This document shows positions 1 to 12,907 of a stretch of DNA of 64,000 bases, in pieces (position 1 is the stretch's first letter; every line of letters begins with the position of its first letter). The translations under genes and the position numbers were made by a program. Source of the stretch: Alligator mississippiensis (lineage: Eukaryota > Chordata > Crocodylia > Alligatoridae); contig NC_081835.1 in assembly GCF_030867095.1 (NCBI RefSeq), forward strand, positions 14,950,501 through 15,014,500, written 5' to 3'. The notes beneath the pieces are model-generated. The model made no database searches. It was not told where the DNA came from and was given only the letters and a program-made list of their open reading frames with translations.

Positions 1-1874
1 ACTGATCCCCTTCTACAAAAAGAACAAGTGGAAATTAGCAGCTATAGAAAGAGAACGAGATTCAAGACGTTTCAGAACTCAAATGAACAAAGGATATTTC
101 CCAGGGGTACTACTGTACGCACTGCTGAGAGGATCCCTGCCACATGTGATGTTATGTTAAAAAAAAACCTATTTATTTGTGTTGTTGCACTGGAAAGAAT
201 ATTAAAATCTTATTACTTGTTTTGTTTCCTTTGGGCATTTCACTCTGACCCACAAAGCTAGTTTAACATTGCATTGCTCACGTCTTCAGAACAACAGTGA
301 CACTGTTGTGTTTGAGTCTTTTAAGTCAGTTTGACTGACTTCTGTGCTGGCTGGCTTCTTTCACAAAAACATTTCTGTTAGCAAAAGGCCAAATATGACT
401 GGTCCTATTCAGCCAAAATAATAATGAACTGCAATGGGTCAAGGCCTGAGTAAAACCAGAGGGTTTGTTCCAAAGCCTGAAGAAGCCAAGGGGAATTTTT
501 CCACTGACTTAATGAATTTTAGATGAGACCTTAGCTAGAGACAGACATTCAAAAAGCCTGACCCTGAATTGATCCAGTCTTTGCAGGTTAGTTTAACCTA
601 GCTAGGATGAACCGATTTCCAACCATAAAGACAATCCCTCTGTACTGAGGAAATTCAAGCACATGCCTGCAGTGGCTCAGGCTGGAAGCCCAGGGGTGCT
701 AGAGCAGCCCTCCCTGCCCTTGCAGAGCTGAGCTGAGTGGGGGCATGGCCAGACCCCAACAGGGCTCTGCTTAGAGAGGGGTGTAAACCCCCAGCCTGCC
801 TGCAGTCCCAGGCTTTTCTGCTCGCTGCTCAAGGGGCGGGAGTGTTGCCAGCCTGCAGTCCCAGGCTAGCACTCTGAGGCAAAGGGGGTACGTGCATCTG
901 TTAATGATACAGAGTTTTTCACTCTCCCTCCCTGCTTCTGTATATTGGCTGCATTTCTGTAAACCGACAGACAAGCAAGCTGGGGTTGGGGGAGCAGTGA
1001 TAACAGTGATTATCACCCTTATCTCAGTGTTTATCACCCCATTAAAACTGTTGATTCTACCTGCTGATTCAGCAGGGACCCAGGTCTTTTAGCTAATACA
1101 CAGACACCTCCTCAGCAAGGCAGAGGAGAGGGGGGAATTCCTGCTTGGCATGGAGTGGTGAGGGGCAGAGGGGGAGCAAACAGCTCTTAAACAGCGTTTC
1201 CACCTGTTTTTTCTTTCTCAGCTAAGAATGCCATCGAGAGGCTTGGTCTGAGTGGCTAAGTTTTCAGCACAAGACATTTGAAGAATAAATGTGTCAGTGT
1301 CTGGACCCTCATTAAGTGCTATGAACAGAGCCAGCTGACTCGTCTTGCTATGTGATAGGCAAATCAAGGGATTTGCAATTAACTGTGTATCGCAGAAATC
1401 AGGTTTGATCACAGTTTCATTGAACTCATTGGAACTATTCTCACTGTCTTCAGGGAACATTTGATTAAGGCCTTTGTCTACTGTGGAGAGAAAACACTAA
1501 TATTCTAAGTAAACTTTAATTTTGCCAAATGGTTTTAGCATGCACCCACCTGTACATCCACCTTTCGACAGTGAACCTGCAGTCACATTTGCGTAAGCTG
1601 ACCCTGCAGCCAGGGAGATCTCAGTTCTGCGCAGGAATCTGCCCAGGGAGATCTAGATGTGGGATGAATGCAGGCCTCAGGGGCAGGGAATTTCTGTGGT
1701 CCCAGTTCTGACAAAACGTGCTTCTGGGCATGGTGCTTATTACCATGAGTGAGCCCACTGTAGTTGCCGTTCATTTTGAAAACCATAAAGGATCTTAATA
1801 GGAAACGTTTTATAATTATGTGAATTACACCCCTGAGTAATGCTGATGCTCTACTCTGAATGAAGTTTCCTCAC
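1..1874. other. No confident gene; possible distal part of CNBD2-like gene
   Basis: No coding exon could be joined to the CNBD2-like gene here with matching phase and a good acceptor. A minus-strand open stretch at about 1218-1483 is discussed as a low-confidence candidate. A GC-rich patch at about 660-880 contains two copies of a 'cagcctgc...agtcccaggct' motif (about 796 and 849), which suggests an old repeat. The rest is AT-rich with no recognisable feature. Confidence 0.4.
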
Positions 1875-4800
1875 CTGTAGTGGCAGACAATGTATTTACC
1901 AGGATTGCCTTCCAAAAGATGAACCGGCCAACCTTCAAAACACCGAAGGCTTCTAAGCAAATCAAAAAGAGAAGCCATAAAGATGAGCACAACTGCAGAA
2001 GTATAATGACATCAGTACTGTTAGCATTCCACAGTACACCTGTTCATCTTATGGAGGGCTCAGCAACACGATAGCATAAAAATTCTCAGATCCTCAGAAC
2101 CTGGGTAAACCCACGTAATAAGAGCCTCACAACATTTACTAAATGGCAAATGGTTCATCATTACTAATTACTAACAGCAGTATTACTTATATAATGCCTT
2201 TCATATGAAGATCTTAGAGCCTGGACAAATAAGACTCAGTCCTCCTGAGAGACATTATTATTGTTATATCCATCTGTACATGGCAAAAACAACATACAAA
2301 GCTATTAAGTGACTTGCAAAAGGAAATGATGAGAAAAGAAAACCAGTAGGTCTAAAAGACAGTAGTGCTTTTCTGAAATTCCCCAATTAACAGCACAGCT
2401 CATTCACCATGGAGTAGTCGATAAATCGAAATGAAGTTCTTGCACCCTACCTCAGAAACAGCAGCTGCTCAGGGTCCCCAAGCACCTTTCTCGCATCAGA
2501 CAGGAAAATTCTGATGAAGTCCTTCATTAAAAGATTCAATACATTTTCAAATGTTTTAAAACAAGAAACTCTCTCACTTTACCTAAATGTATTCCCTTTC
2601 TTATCTGAAAATGCTCCCTCTAAACTGTTGATAAAAATGGTAAGTAGCAATAATGTTATCTGAAGAACGATCTAGGCCCAGCCAGGAGAGTTTAAGCAAT
2701 ATTTCCTTTGCAGAAGTTTTCCTCTCCTTTCATGATATTTCTGCCCCCCAAAGCAAAGAGAACATACTGCAGTGACTCCTTATAAAAAAAATCTACTGTG
2801 TAAGCCTTGAGTGCATCTCAAAAATATTAATGATTGAACTTTATAGCCTCTCCTGCAAGATAGAGAAAGTTTGTTCTCCCAAAACTGAAGCATAGAGATT
2901 ACATGTGGGTTTTCAAAGAACTGTAAAAGTGAGACACCCACCTTCTATTGGAATGCCATGGTATTTAGGTACCTGGCTCCCTCGGAATCCTTTGAAAATC
3001 CCATTTTACATGATTTTCCAAGCGTCACCGTAAGGTTGCAGAAGAGTCAGGGAAAGAACAAGATTTCCCAGTTTTAAACTTCACTACAATAATAACCATT
3101 ATCCATCCTGATATGGTTTAAAAGAAAGTGACCAACTCAAGGGTTAACACTATTTATTACCTATGCCCAACCACACTTCAGAAGTACTTCCAAGCTGAGT
3201 GACCTTAGCACAAAGTCCATCACACCCACACGCCTTTTAACCTGCCCTCTTAAATTATTTTGGATCTTTCTCCTGCTTTTGTCTTCCCCCTGTTTTTTAG
3301 GCTTTACTCTCTGAATTCCAGTCCTTCTTGAAAGCTGACATTTTCCACAAGGCTTTAAACAATGATCAACCAAGGATAAAGTGCCAAATGGGACACTTGC
3401 AAAAGTGAAGTTATCTGCAATGCAAATCCAAACATGGCCCCTGTTCCTGCTTTAACATATATATCCAGACTGAAGAGTGTATGGGTTTGTTTCATGGCAA
3501 GTGCCTGTTTTTCATTTCAAATATACAGTGCTGTGTTACTTAGTATTCTATACCCATGCAACAAATAGCACTCTGCTTATTCACAGGCATCAAGGCCCAC
3601 TTTTTTTTTTTTTTTTTAGAGGTATGTCTATGTACATGCATAGCCAGTACCTGCACACTCATTATGACTTATGCACAAATGCAAGGATGTTTTCCTCAAA
3701 ATTTAAGACAGATATTTTAGTTTACCACAGGCTCTGTTTTCACGTGTGGCAACTGATGTCATACACACATGACTTGCAAGTACTTGATTAAAAAAATACT
3801 GGGTCAAATTCATCCTTAACCCGGTCACTGATTTTACATCAGAGATTAATTTGGCCCAATATACCTTAAATCCCCAACATCATTGGTGTATAGCAAGACC
3901 AGAACTGGGAACATTTTCAAAGACAGAGGGGAGAAGGTTACGGTTGCTTAGATATTTATCTGAACAATCAAAGCCTCTTGGGCCTTCAACACTTGGTGAC
4001 TTGCATGGAATTCCTGAGTTTCTGGGTTGCAGTGACGCTACAAATGCCACAAAAATAACATTTACTACAATTTTTGGGAATGGTTACATCCTTTCCCAGC
4101 CAAATCCCAGAAGTACAACAATCTCTAAGAATAGCAGAAAGAAACGTAAAATAAATGTCTTATGCCTTCAAAAATTAAGTGCCTGAAATTTGAACTAAAC
4201 ACCTGAGGAATTCATGCTCTATCCAAGTTCCATCACTGTTGCACTGCATATGGCTTGCCAATCATAAATTATGTTGTACTGACTGAAATATCAGTGTCAT
4301 CTTACGCGCTGGACACACCCAATGCACATCACTAATTCAAAGGACCCAATTACGTGACAGAAAGCATCAGTTAGTGTTTTCTCCACTGTTATCCAAGGCA
4401 GTTTCATAGCAGATGCACATGCATACGCAGATGGAACACGATTTCAAAGCATAGGCCTTGAAAGCGATATTGGTGGTGGTAACTTCTTCTGCACATAAAG
4501 CCATCTTTGATATGCCTCTGAATGCAGAAGGCCCCTCAACTGAACGAGAGGATGCAAATGGGTACAATATTTGCTCCAATGTGCACATGTTTGATTTTAA
4601 GAAATGTTTACCTCTTGGTCAATGCAGAGAAACTCAGCTGGTTCCTGAATAATAACAGTTCCCTGCCAGGGGTCACCATTTATAATCTCTTGATCCTGAA
4701 AATCAAGATAGAGATGAAAAAGGTTGAATGTTAAGATGTTTAAAATTTCTCTCTCTGCCTTCTGCATATAATTAACCAAATAAAAATATACTTGTTAATT

Positions 4801-7800
4801 TTAAAGAATCAGCTTACAATAACAAGTTATACACTATGTGGACAACAGTATGTTTTATCCCACAGTACAAGAATCACTGCACAGCTGAAATAAAGCAAAT
4901 CTGTGGCACACAAAGCAATACTCAACTGGCACACAAAATGCTGCGTTATAGAGCCAAGGAATAAAATATTGGCCAAGGACACTTGGAAAACCCCCAGCTC
5001 TTAAGAAAAGTATGTGGCCCTTTCAATATGCACAAGTACACAGGGTCCCAGTGTTATGTCTCATCAGTACAGCATATACAGTAAGTTACATGAAACTCAA
5101 TTTATCTGCTTCAGAACGAAAGGGTGTGTCTTCCCTGTCTGGAGTTGATGCTTTCCAAAACCAGATGTACTGTTTTGTTCTGAAACTCACCCCAAATGCA
5201 TCCCCTTGACTAAAGAACCAGGCAGGCTTTAACTGGCCATTGTCATGGTTCTTCCTGATAACTGTTGCTGCAAAATAAAACATCATCTCAAATTAGCTGT
5301 TACCTAATGAAACAAACAGGGACATCTTGGGCAAACAAGTCACAAACTCCTGGCATTTTTCTAAAAATTCCTTGAAAATAAGGTGTTAGGGTCTTTAAGT
5401 GTGAAAGATACATATGTCTTTACCCGAACTGCTGCAAGCTTTAACATGAGACTTCCAGGCAGTCGAATCTAAAATGCATGTTTTGAAAAAAAACAAAATG
5501 CAGGTGTGGTGTGTGGAGTTACACAGTATCACAGATTGTGGGAACACACCATCACAGTTTGCTTTTGAACTTTATAAAATGGCACAGACTGACTTATCTA
5601 AAGACCACAAAAGGTCTGGAACATTTCCTCATAGAGTACGCTGGTGTTAAAACCTTAAGGATTAATTACTTGTGTAACACAGGCACATCCTGGAAACCAA
5701 CAAATACGCAGTTGAGGAGAGTCTTAAGTGAGTGGCAACATATTTCAGATAGCCCAAGAGGTTTCCAAGGAAACACAAGTGTCAAGACTGCGCTGCTGAC
5801 TTGAGGAGAGGTCTAGATCTAACTCATGGAATTACAATTATTTTTTTTAAAGAAGCATTTCACAAATATGCAGGGCACACAGCTCTTTCACTGTTAATAG
5901 CTGTAGGCAAGTTATCATGAGCAAACACAGGACGCGTGTTCCCCAACCACCGATGCCTAAGTAATGATGCGAGAAGAACAGATACATTTCTTGTGACAGC
6001 TTGATTTTCCAGCTTATTTTTCCAGTCCTTCCTTCTATCAACATGTGTGCATAAATTTGAGTGCACAAAATTTCTCACAGATTTACTGAACATTATCTTC
6101 CTTGTGATCTGGGGGCAGAAGAGGGGGACAGGTTTCAGTGACAAATTACCCAAAGAACCTTGTCCGCCTAGATTCTACATTGCAAATTATGTGGCAAAAC
6201 TTTCTTTTCATAGAGACAAATCTTGCAGGAAGCAGAACACCATGATGTTCAGCACCTCACAGGATCACAGCCAATGCAATCTGGTTGGGAACTCAAGAGA
6301 ACGCAAGGGTGAGTTTTTTGAGAAATGGAGAATAAAGCAGATTTAAACCAAGGGACTTGTTGTAAATTCTAAAGGATCCCACTGCAAGTGAGGTTTCAAT
6401 CTTCTCTCTACCAGAGCTGGAACTCCTGGAAGAGTTATCGCTTTGTAATCATTATATAATCCTTAGTTTTTTCCAACAATAAAAAATTCTGCTGCCCCAT
6501 CTGTTTTTGAAAAAGGAACGGAAACTTGACATTGTTCCTGATCAAAGGAGTCTCTCTGTCAGCACAGCAAAGCTGGAGCAAAGGAAACATCCCTTCCCTC
6601 ACGTAACACTGCTACCTTTACTTGCATAACTCCTTTAAAGTCCATTTTAAAATGCTGTAGGGTATCAAAGGTGTCAAAAACGAGTTGGACCACAGGGCTT
6701 CTCTACACAGCTGCCATCCTGGATTGGTACTGTCATTATTCACCATCCTGTTAATACGTGCTGATCTGTGACTGAAAACCTGAAATTCTTGGGGAGGAGG
6801 AGAAAGCATTAACCATCTATATTCCAGCCCTGCTAGCAGAGCAGATCAGAGAGCTGTGAAAAGCAGCCCCACAGGTCTGTCAGAGGTGATATGTCCCACT
6901 AGAGAAGCCCTGCAGACCAGATGACCAACATCTACAGGCAGGATCCAGCTTGAAGGCCACATGTCTGACACCCAACACTACAGAACAGCACTCTTATAGC
7001 GAGAGAATGGGGGAAACACTGAACACCCGTCCCATAAATAAGCTGAACCTTAATTTAATTTGCTTCCCTGGAGCAAAGCAATAAATACACACTTACCAGA
7101 TCCTGAGAGACAGATATAAAAGGAATGTGGAGGATAGCCCTGTTGGATCATTACTTGGCAGGATTCGTATCTGGAAAGGACAGATCCCATGAACATAAGC
7201 AACTGTTCCCCAATTCTGTGCCAGTCCCAAACTGTTCTTAACATCTCAGGCCTTCAAATCCTTAAATTCATTGCTGTGGCATAGACACACATCTTGCCTT
7301 TGGGCTTGTCTTTTGTATAGTGCAGCACAGTGGAATGGAGTACTGGACTTCAACTCAGGTCTGAATTTAATTCTCAGGTCTGCTACTAACCTGCATAGTG
7401 GTCTCAGACAAATTACTCTGCTTATGCCTCAGTTTCTTCATATGTAAACTGAAGATAATGATACTGACCCCAGGGATAAGCAGCAAAATTGGATGCAGAT
7501 TTGGATCCTAATCCATACATATTCAATGTTCAGCAGCAGGGGTAGGGTGGTTGAAATCCGGAATCTGGAGTCCACCCCATTGCTGCTGGCTTTACAGCAA
7601 AACTACAGTGTGTTCAATGCAACACGCTCTAAGTTGAAAGTGGGAGTGCAAGTGTTTCTCTCTAGCACAGAAAAAGTGTAGTCTCTATACAAGACCATCA
7701 ATCATGGTAAAAAACCAGTTTTGGGATGTTTTTCTCTTTTCCCAGCAGCAACTCTAAGGTGTTCATTATCCAACACAAACCAGTTTAGAGGTCAGTCCCT

Positions 7801-10800
7801 CCCTACAATAACTCAGATGACTGCTGTCCTAGATAACTACCTTTCTGCCTCAGTCAAACTGACCCTGACTTTACCGAGCTGATGCCTCACAGCAAAGAGT
7901 TCAACTCAGTCATCATTACCTGGAGTACCATGCAACTTTTGCTACTTCCTTCTGAATCCTGGTGGAGTAATTTCCAAATGCCTTTACAGGTTGCAAGGTA
8001 ATTCGTATGTAGCTAATGTCTTTCTCACTTCGTTCCTGTGGGCACCGATGAAGAATACAGATGGCACGCTGAGAAATCCTGGCCTTCAAGATGGGAAAGA
8101 CAGTTAACATACAGAAACCAGAACAGTTCCCCTCTGCAAAGATGCTATTTAGGTGTCAACAAATCAGTATATGGCAGTCAGGCCTGTGTCATTGAACTGA
8201 ATGTTGTGGTCGTAGTTAATTATAACAAGAACAGCAGCTAGTTTCTATGCTGATTTTTTCCATCAGTAGATCTCAAATCTCTTTACAAAGCAGGAGGTAT
8301 CATTAATCCAATTTAGTAATTTGGGAAAATGAGGCAAAGAGCTGGGGCTTGATTTGGTCTATGTTTTCCCAGCAGCTCAGTAACAAAGCCCGGTATAGAA
8401 TATCTTAACCCCGTGTCCAGTCCTTCCACAGTGAAGTGATACACTAAATATATTTCATCTCCTTAGGAGACAGTTATCTTTCTAGTTATTTTCAAAATAG
8501 GGTGGTGAGCAGTAAAGGCTAGCCATGCTGGTTATAAATTTAAGTGCCAGACTGTGGTGGATTTATTAATTTTTGTTAATTACCATTTTATGATATACTT
8601 TGCATTTGAGTCAATCTAATGTACCAGCTTATATAGATTTAATTCATTCTATAGAACTCAAACAATTAAGTTAAAGGAAAAACTTCAGGGAATACAGTGA
8701 TCTGTATCTCCCATTCACCACCATGTGAATTGCATACATAGGTGGAAGAAAGAAAAAGACACAAAATTTAGAGACTCCTAGGAGCTGCAACTTTGACAGC
8801 TTCCTTAAAACCTGAAAGACCTATGCTTAGGTTCAAGCATTCCATTCAAATTCAAGGGCCCTGAAATCACCTTTGTCTCTATATAAACCTGTTGATTAGG
8901 TTGGTCTCACTAAAATTAGGCATGTGGGAGGACTTGGTCCAAGAAGTGGTGAGTCTGCCATTCTCATTACCGGTTTCTTAGCCCTGAATAATGTCACATC
9001 GAAAAGAATCTCCTCCTGAGACTGTTCCATGTGGCTTGAGCTGGGCTGCAATCTCCTTACTCTCTCAATACCATAACTGAGGTTGGCCCTAACCAAAAAA
9101 AAAATATTATGTTTATTTGATCAAAATCATTCAAACAATTTTAAGGCTCAGCTGCCCACTTCCAAATACTTAAATGCATGACATGCAAAAGGGGAAACAT
9201 AGGTTTAATGACTGTATCTTAATTAAGCAATTCAAGTTGCTGATATTTTTCCTACATGAAGCTTGCAACCCCCACTGTGCCTTCACTAGTCTTGTGTAAT
9301 GTCAGTAAGTCACAGTAAGTAAGCATTTGCAGGATTGGACCTGGGTTATTTTCATAACTGCAATATTATCTCTCTTTACAAAACAAAAATGTTTTATTTT
9401 CCTAACTTAGCTTTTACTTTGGAACTGCAGACCCTTCTGATCACAGAGCATCACTAATATGCCTGTGTATTAAACTACATTTGAACAAATATGAAAAAAC
9501 TTAGGAAGACACAAGGGAGGATTCAGTAGTCTTCAGGATCCTTATTAACTGCACAAAAATTCATTCATAATTTTGGTGACAGTACCAAAACTTTCATTTA
9601 CTTGCTTCAAAATTAACCTCCAAAATATCTCAGACCATATTTGTGTGTTTGAAAAGTAAGAGATAACATTTTCAAAATTGGGACAGATGTGTTGTTATTA
9701 AGTAGGAGATGCCAAGATACCACTGTAAGGGATATAAAATAGACATATTACAAATCATCATTACTCACCGAAGGTGGTGTTCTTTGTAAAGTGAGCAAAG
9801 CATGACAATGCATTTAGCAGCTTTTTTAAACCTGAACAGAAGATCTGACTGAAAGAAGACAGTAATCAATAGCTGGTTACTCTTATTACTAGTTCCAGTA
9901 GTTTTGTAGTTTCATGATTAAGTATTTTGATAAAAATCTTACTGCTGGAGAATATTTTTCATACTTGAAACCCCTTATTACAGCTGTTTCACTAAAAGGC
10001 TCATGTTTCCCTGCAGAAGTACATTCATGGCAGATACTATTACAGCAAAAGCAGCATCTTCCTGTTCCCTATCCTGCCTTTTACAGGAACCTAGAAATTA
10101 CCATACCAGAACAGCCTTGAGATCACAGATTGTCTAATATCCTGATTTCATTAATGTCAGATCCTTCAGAGAAAAACCTCATAGTGTGTTAACTGGACAA
10201 TACCGACCTTTCGGGAAAGATTCTTTCTTGCCTTATTTTGCAATCAAATTATGGCTTATAGTATGAATCGCCCTAAGCTAGCCTAGTTCAAGTAAACACC
10301 GGTGCAAATTTGAACCCCTGGATGCATGAAAGATGAGAAATACAATAGAACCATCATGGTTATGGCTACACTGGGAAACAGGGAGTGGACCAGGACAAAG
10401 GAAAATTCCATTTTCTCCAAGGCAAAAGGATGCACAACTACACAGACCCACTGGTAGTAGCTTGACTGCTACCAGTCTCAGCTGAACAAAACATTGAAAT
10501 GCTTCATTAGAAGAGCTGGAAACATTTGACTAGCGAGCGAGTTTTCTTTGCATCCTTCCCTCACTCTTTCCATGGCAATAAACATGTCTTACCTGCTACC
10601 CCTTAACGTGTGATCCTATAATAAGACCCAAAGCTCACAACTGAAATGCCTTTAATGGAAGATAATTCCTGGTGTATTCTCCTCTCACGTACACCAGTGT
10701 AAATCAGGAGTAGCTAAGTGAAGGAACCCTATACTGAATGGGGAGTAAGTGGCAGCAGCAAATAACTTGCTCAGAACAAAACCCTTTCTACTTTTAACAG

Positions 10801-11564
10801 ACAAAATGGGAAAGTGAGTTTTCCACAAGGGGTCACAAGTCTTTGGTTAAAAGATGTTAAGCCTTATGTTAAAATTCAATAAAATATCATCTGGAATTTT
10901 AACATAAGGCTTCACACTTCAGATGCTCACTTCTCAAACCCTCTCTAATTGTTACTGCTGGTACAAATTACATCATTATACCAGTACAATCTGCTATCAG
11001 TTTATTTGTGAAAATTAAAGAGAAAAACAAATATTGTTTCTTACATTTGGGTGAAATACTTCCTCCTACTATAAAGATAGGGGCCAACTATATTTCTAAG
11101 AGAAGCTCACTGAAATCAGGGCTATTATACCTAGGTTGAATTTGCTCCTTAGAACCAGTGTTATAAGACTAACTGTTGATAGTCCTCACCGTGAATCTGC
11201 TGGGTCTCTCCTTTGCCTGGTGCCCCAGGGGTGGGGATAGGATGTGCTGCAGAGATTGGGAAGGTGTCCATGTGCTGTATCCTCTGCCCTTAGGAATGTG
11301 AGGCTTTTTTCCCAGATTTGTCAGCTTCCATATTCCCAGAGCAGATGGTCCTGTGGGGAGATTTCCCTTCCAGTGGACTTCATCACTGAAGTTGGATCCA
11401 GGCATAAGTTTCCCAGGGGGCAGGCAATGACACAGAGAAGGACTTAAATCTGAGATCATCTTTCTTCTGGAATTCTTACTCTTTCTCCCTTTTGCAGAAT
11501 CCTGTCCCAGTGCCTGCAGAGAGGCTATGATGCTAGCTTTCCTTTTTTCTTGGTCCAGTAGCAT
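1875..11564 (-). CDS. Cyclic nucleotide-binding domain protein, CNBD2-like (3' end not found)
   Basis: Spliced minus-strand gene rebuilt from GT/AG sites. Coding exons in transcription order are 11564-11190, 9848-9769, 9088-8971, 8083-7920, 7170-7097, 5267-5191, 4695-4612, 2521-2451 and 1952-1875. All eight junction phases agree, giving 373 codons plus 2 bases. The ATG at 11564 lies seven bases inside an exon that begins at a 'ttccag' acceptor (11571), so a 5' UTR exon lies upstream. Residues 1-125 are basic and Ser/Pro-rich with no domain I recognise. Residues 126-190 include a helical stretch (RFKKAAKCIVML). Residues about 235-330 form a CNMP-binding jelly roll: KVAWYSRYESCQVMIQQG, HSFYICLSGS, FFSQGDAFG, then GTVIIQEPAEFLCIDQEDF. 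Residues about 345-373 (LRSLRCFEGWPVHLL) look like the start of a second such domain, as in CNBD2. The canonical phosphate-binding Arg is missing. The C-terminus was not found. Family call good, orthology uncertain. Confidence 0.8.
2160..2350. repeat. Probable old LINE/SINE-type interspersed repeat
   Basis: The stretch contains 'tatataatgcctttcatatg', 'gatcttagagc' and then 'aagtgacttgcaaaaggaa'. This resembles common ancient amniote repeats that read 'atctcaaagcgctttac ... aagtgacttgccca'. It is recognised by style only, and the subfamily is unknown. Confidence 0.35.
7320..7470 (+). repeat. MIR-type SINE remnant
   Basis: The run of 'agtgcagcacagtggaatgg', 'gtactggacttcaactcagg', 'gtctcagacaaattactctg' and 'gcctcagtttcttcatatgt' follows the order of the MIR core and 3' region (gagcactggact, gacctgggttc, cttgggcaagtcac, gcctcagtttcc). 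It is a diverged copy lying between the fourth and fifth coding exons of the CNBD2-like gene, on the opposite strand. Confidence 0.75.
8265..8410. repeat. Possible MIR/L2-like remnant
   Basis: 'ctcaaatctctttacaaagc', 'gaaaatgaggcaaagagctg' and 'cagctcagtaacaaagcccg' resemble the diverged 'gggaaactgaggcacagag ... cagcaagtcagtggcagagc' stretch of old amniote repeats. Weak recognition. Confidence 0.35.
10859..10922. repeat. 18-bp perfect inverted repeat, 28-nt loop
   Basis: The left arm at 10859-10876 is aagccttatgttaaaatt. The right arm at 10905-10922 is its exact reverse complement. It lies in the intron between coding exons 1 and 2 of the CNBD2-like gene. It may be a tiny MITE or a stable hairpin; nothing else marks it as functional. 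Confidence 0.7.
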
Positions 11565-12518
11565 CTCACTGCTGGAATGAAAGACAACATAAACAGCCTG
11601 TCAAAAAAATACCTAAGAACACTTAGCTGCTATAACCACCACCACATTTCTCATGGAGGTAGGGGGTATATGCAGAAGAACATGCAACGTTTCTACTGGG
11701 AAAAATAATAATTATTCCTTTTTTCCTAAAACACTAAAATAGATCAGTGCAAAAGACTGATGCTCAAAAATTAAAAACAATTACTATCCAATTTCTTAAT
11801 GCTAAATCCTAAATGTGGGAACAAAATTGAAGGATCAAGTAGCCTAGTAAGTTACTAAATGTTGCAGGGAGACCTGTCAATTATTGCTAATAGATCCGGC
11901 CTGTGAAAAGGGAACTATAAATACAACATCCGATGCCTCTTCCAGTCACCGATCCGTGCTACTGCTTTGCTAATTTATACCGACAACAAACATAGCCAGT
12001 GTCAAATGGCTCTGGATTACGTTGTCCAATAAGGTGGTCAGAAAGGCGGATCTTCACAAGTTTTTTTTTCCTATTGCTTTCAAAGTTACTGTTCAGTATC
12101 CTTGGAAATGCAGTTAACATAAGGATGTGATGTCTGCATCATTTGAAGCGGATTCACTCCTCTCAGAAGAGTGCAGCATGGTGCTTTTGAGATAGGGACT
12201 GTTGTCCGTTTTGGAAACTTCTGCACACATGCACACTATACATATTCATTCCCTCAGATATGCATTTTTACCACTTACACTCACATAGCACCATGTCAAC
12301 AATCAACTTCTGTAATACCACCTCACATAGACCCTCCTACCTACACCTACCCATGCACAGTATCATTTACTTCTATTTTACACCATTATTATATTATATA
12401 CTTACAGAGTCATCAGAAATAAACATGATCTATACAAGCTCTTTCAGCCTTCTCATCCTGCAAAACACATACATGCGCAAAAATTGCCAGTAGTGCCTAC
12501 ACTCTAGAAATGATATCA

Positions 12519-12907
12519 GCTGCCTATACACATGCTCAGGGTGGGGCATTTTAATTAGGGCAGTTCCCGGAGAGACGCTGTAATTAAAATGCTTCATCCT
12601 CATGTCTGCTAAACCCTGCATGTTTAAAAATGGCTACAGGCCGCTTTAGCTGAGGTTTAGCTAAGCATCCCGTGGCCATTTTTAAATTTTCAGGGCTTAA
12701 CAGATGTGACGATGAGGCATTTTAATTGGAGTGGCTCTTCAGCAACCACCCTAATTAAAATTTCTCATTTGATGAGGTTTAGCTAAAGTGCTCCAGCAGC
12801 CATTTTAAAACACATGGGGGCTTAATAGACACGATGACGAGACAACGCTAAAGTGTTTTAATTAGAACACAGAGCAGACTTGATTAATCTGTATTGCGTA
12901 TAGGCAC
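12519..12907. mobile_element. Non-autonomous DNA transposon (MITE) with terminal inverted repeats
   Basis: The left end reads gctgcctatacacatgctc and the right end reads gcgtataggcacc, so the termini are imperfect inverted repeats. The interior carries repeated 'ttttaattag' and 'atggcc/ggccattttta' motifs in both orientations. The same terminal and internal motifs recur at 49296-49574, which supports a dispersed family. It encodes no protein. Confidence 0.6.

Noticed and set aside
3161..3373. A 70-residue minus-strand frame inside the CNBD2-like gene
   Set aside because: The exons at 4612-4695 and 2451-2521 join in phase with continuous homology, so no exon is needed here.
5860..6153. A 97-residue minus-strand frame between CNBD2-like exons
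   Set aside because: It has no acceptor/donor pair fitting the neighbouring phases, and the exons at 7097-7170 and 5191-5267 already join in phase.
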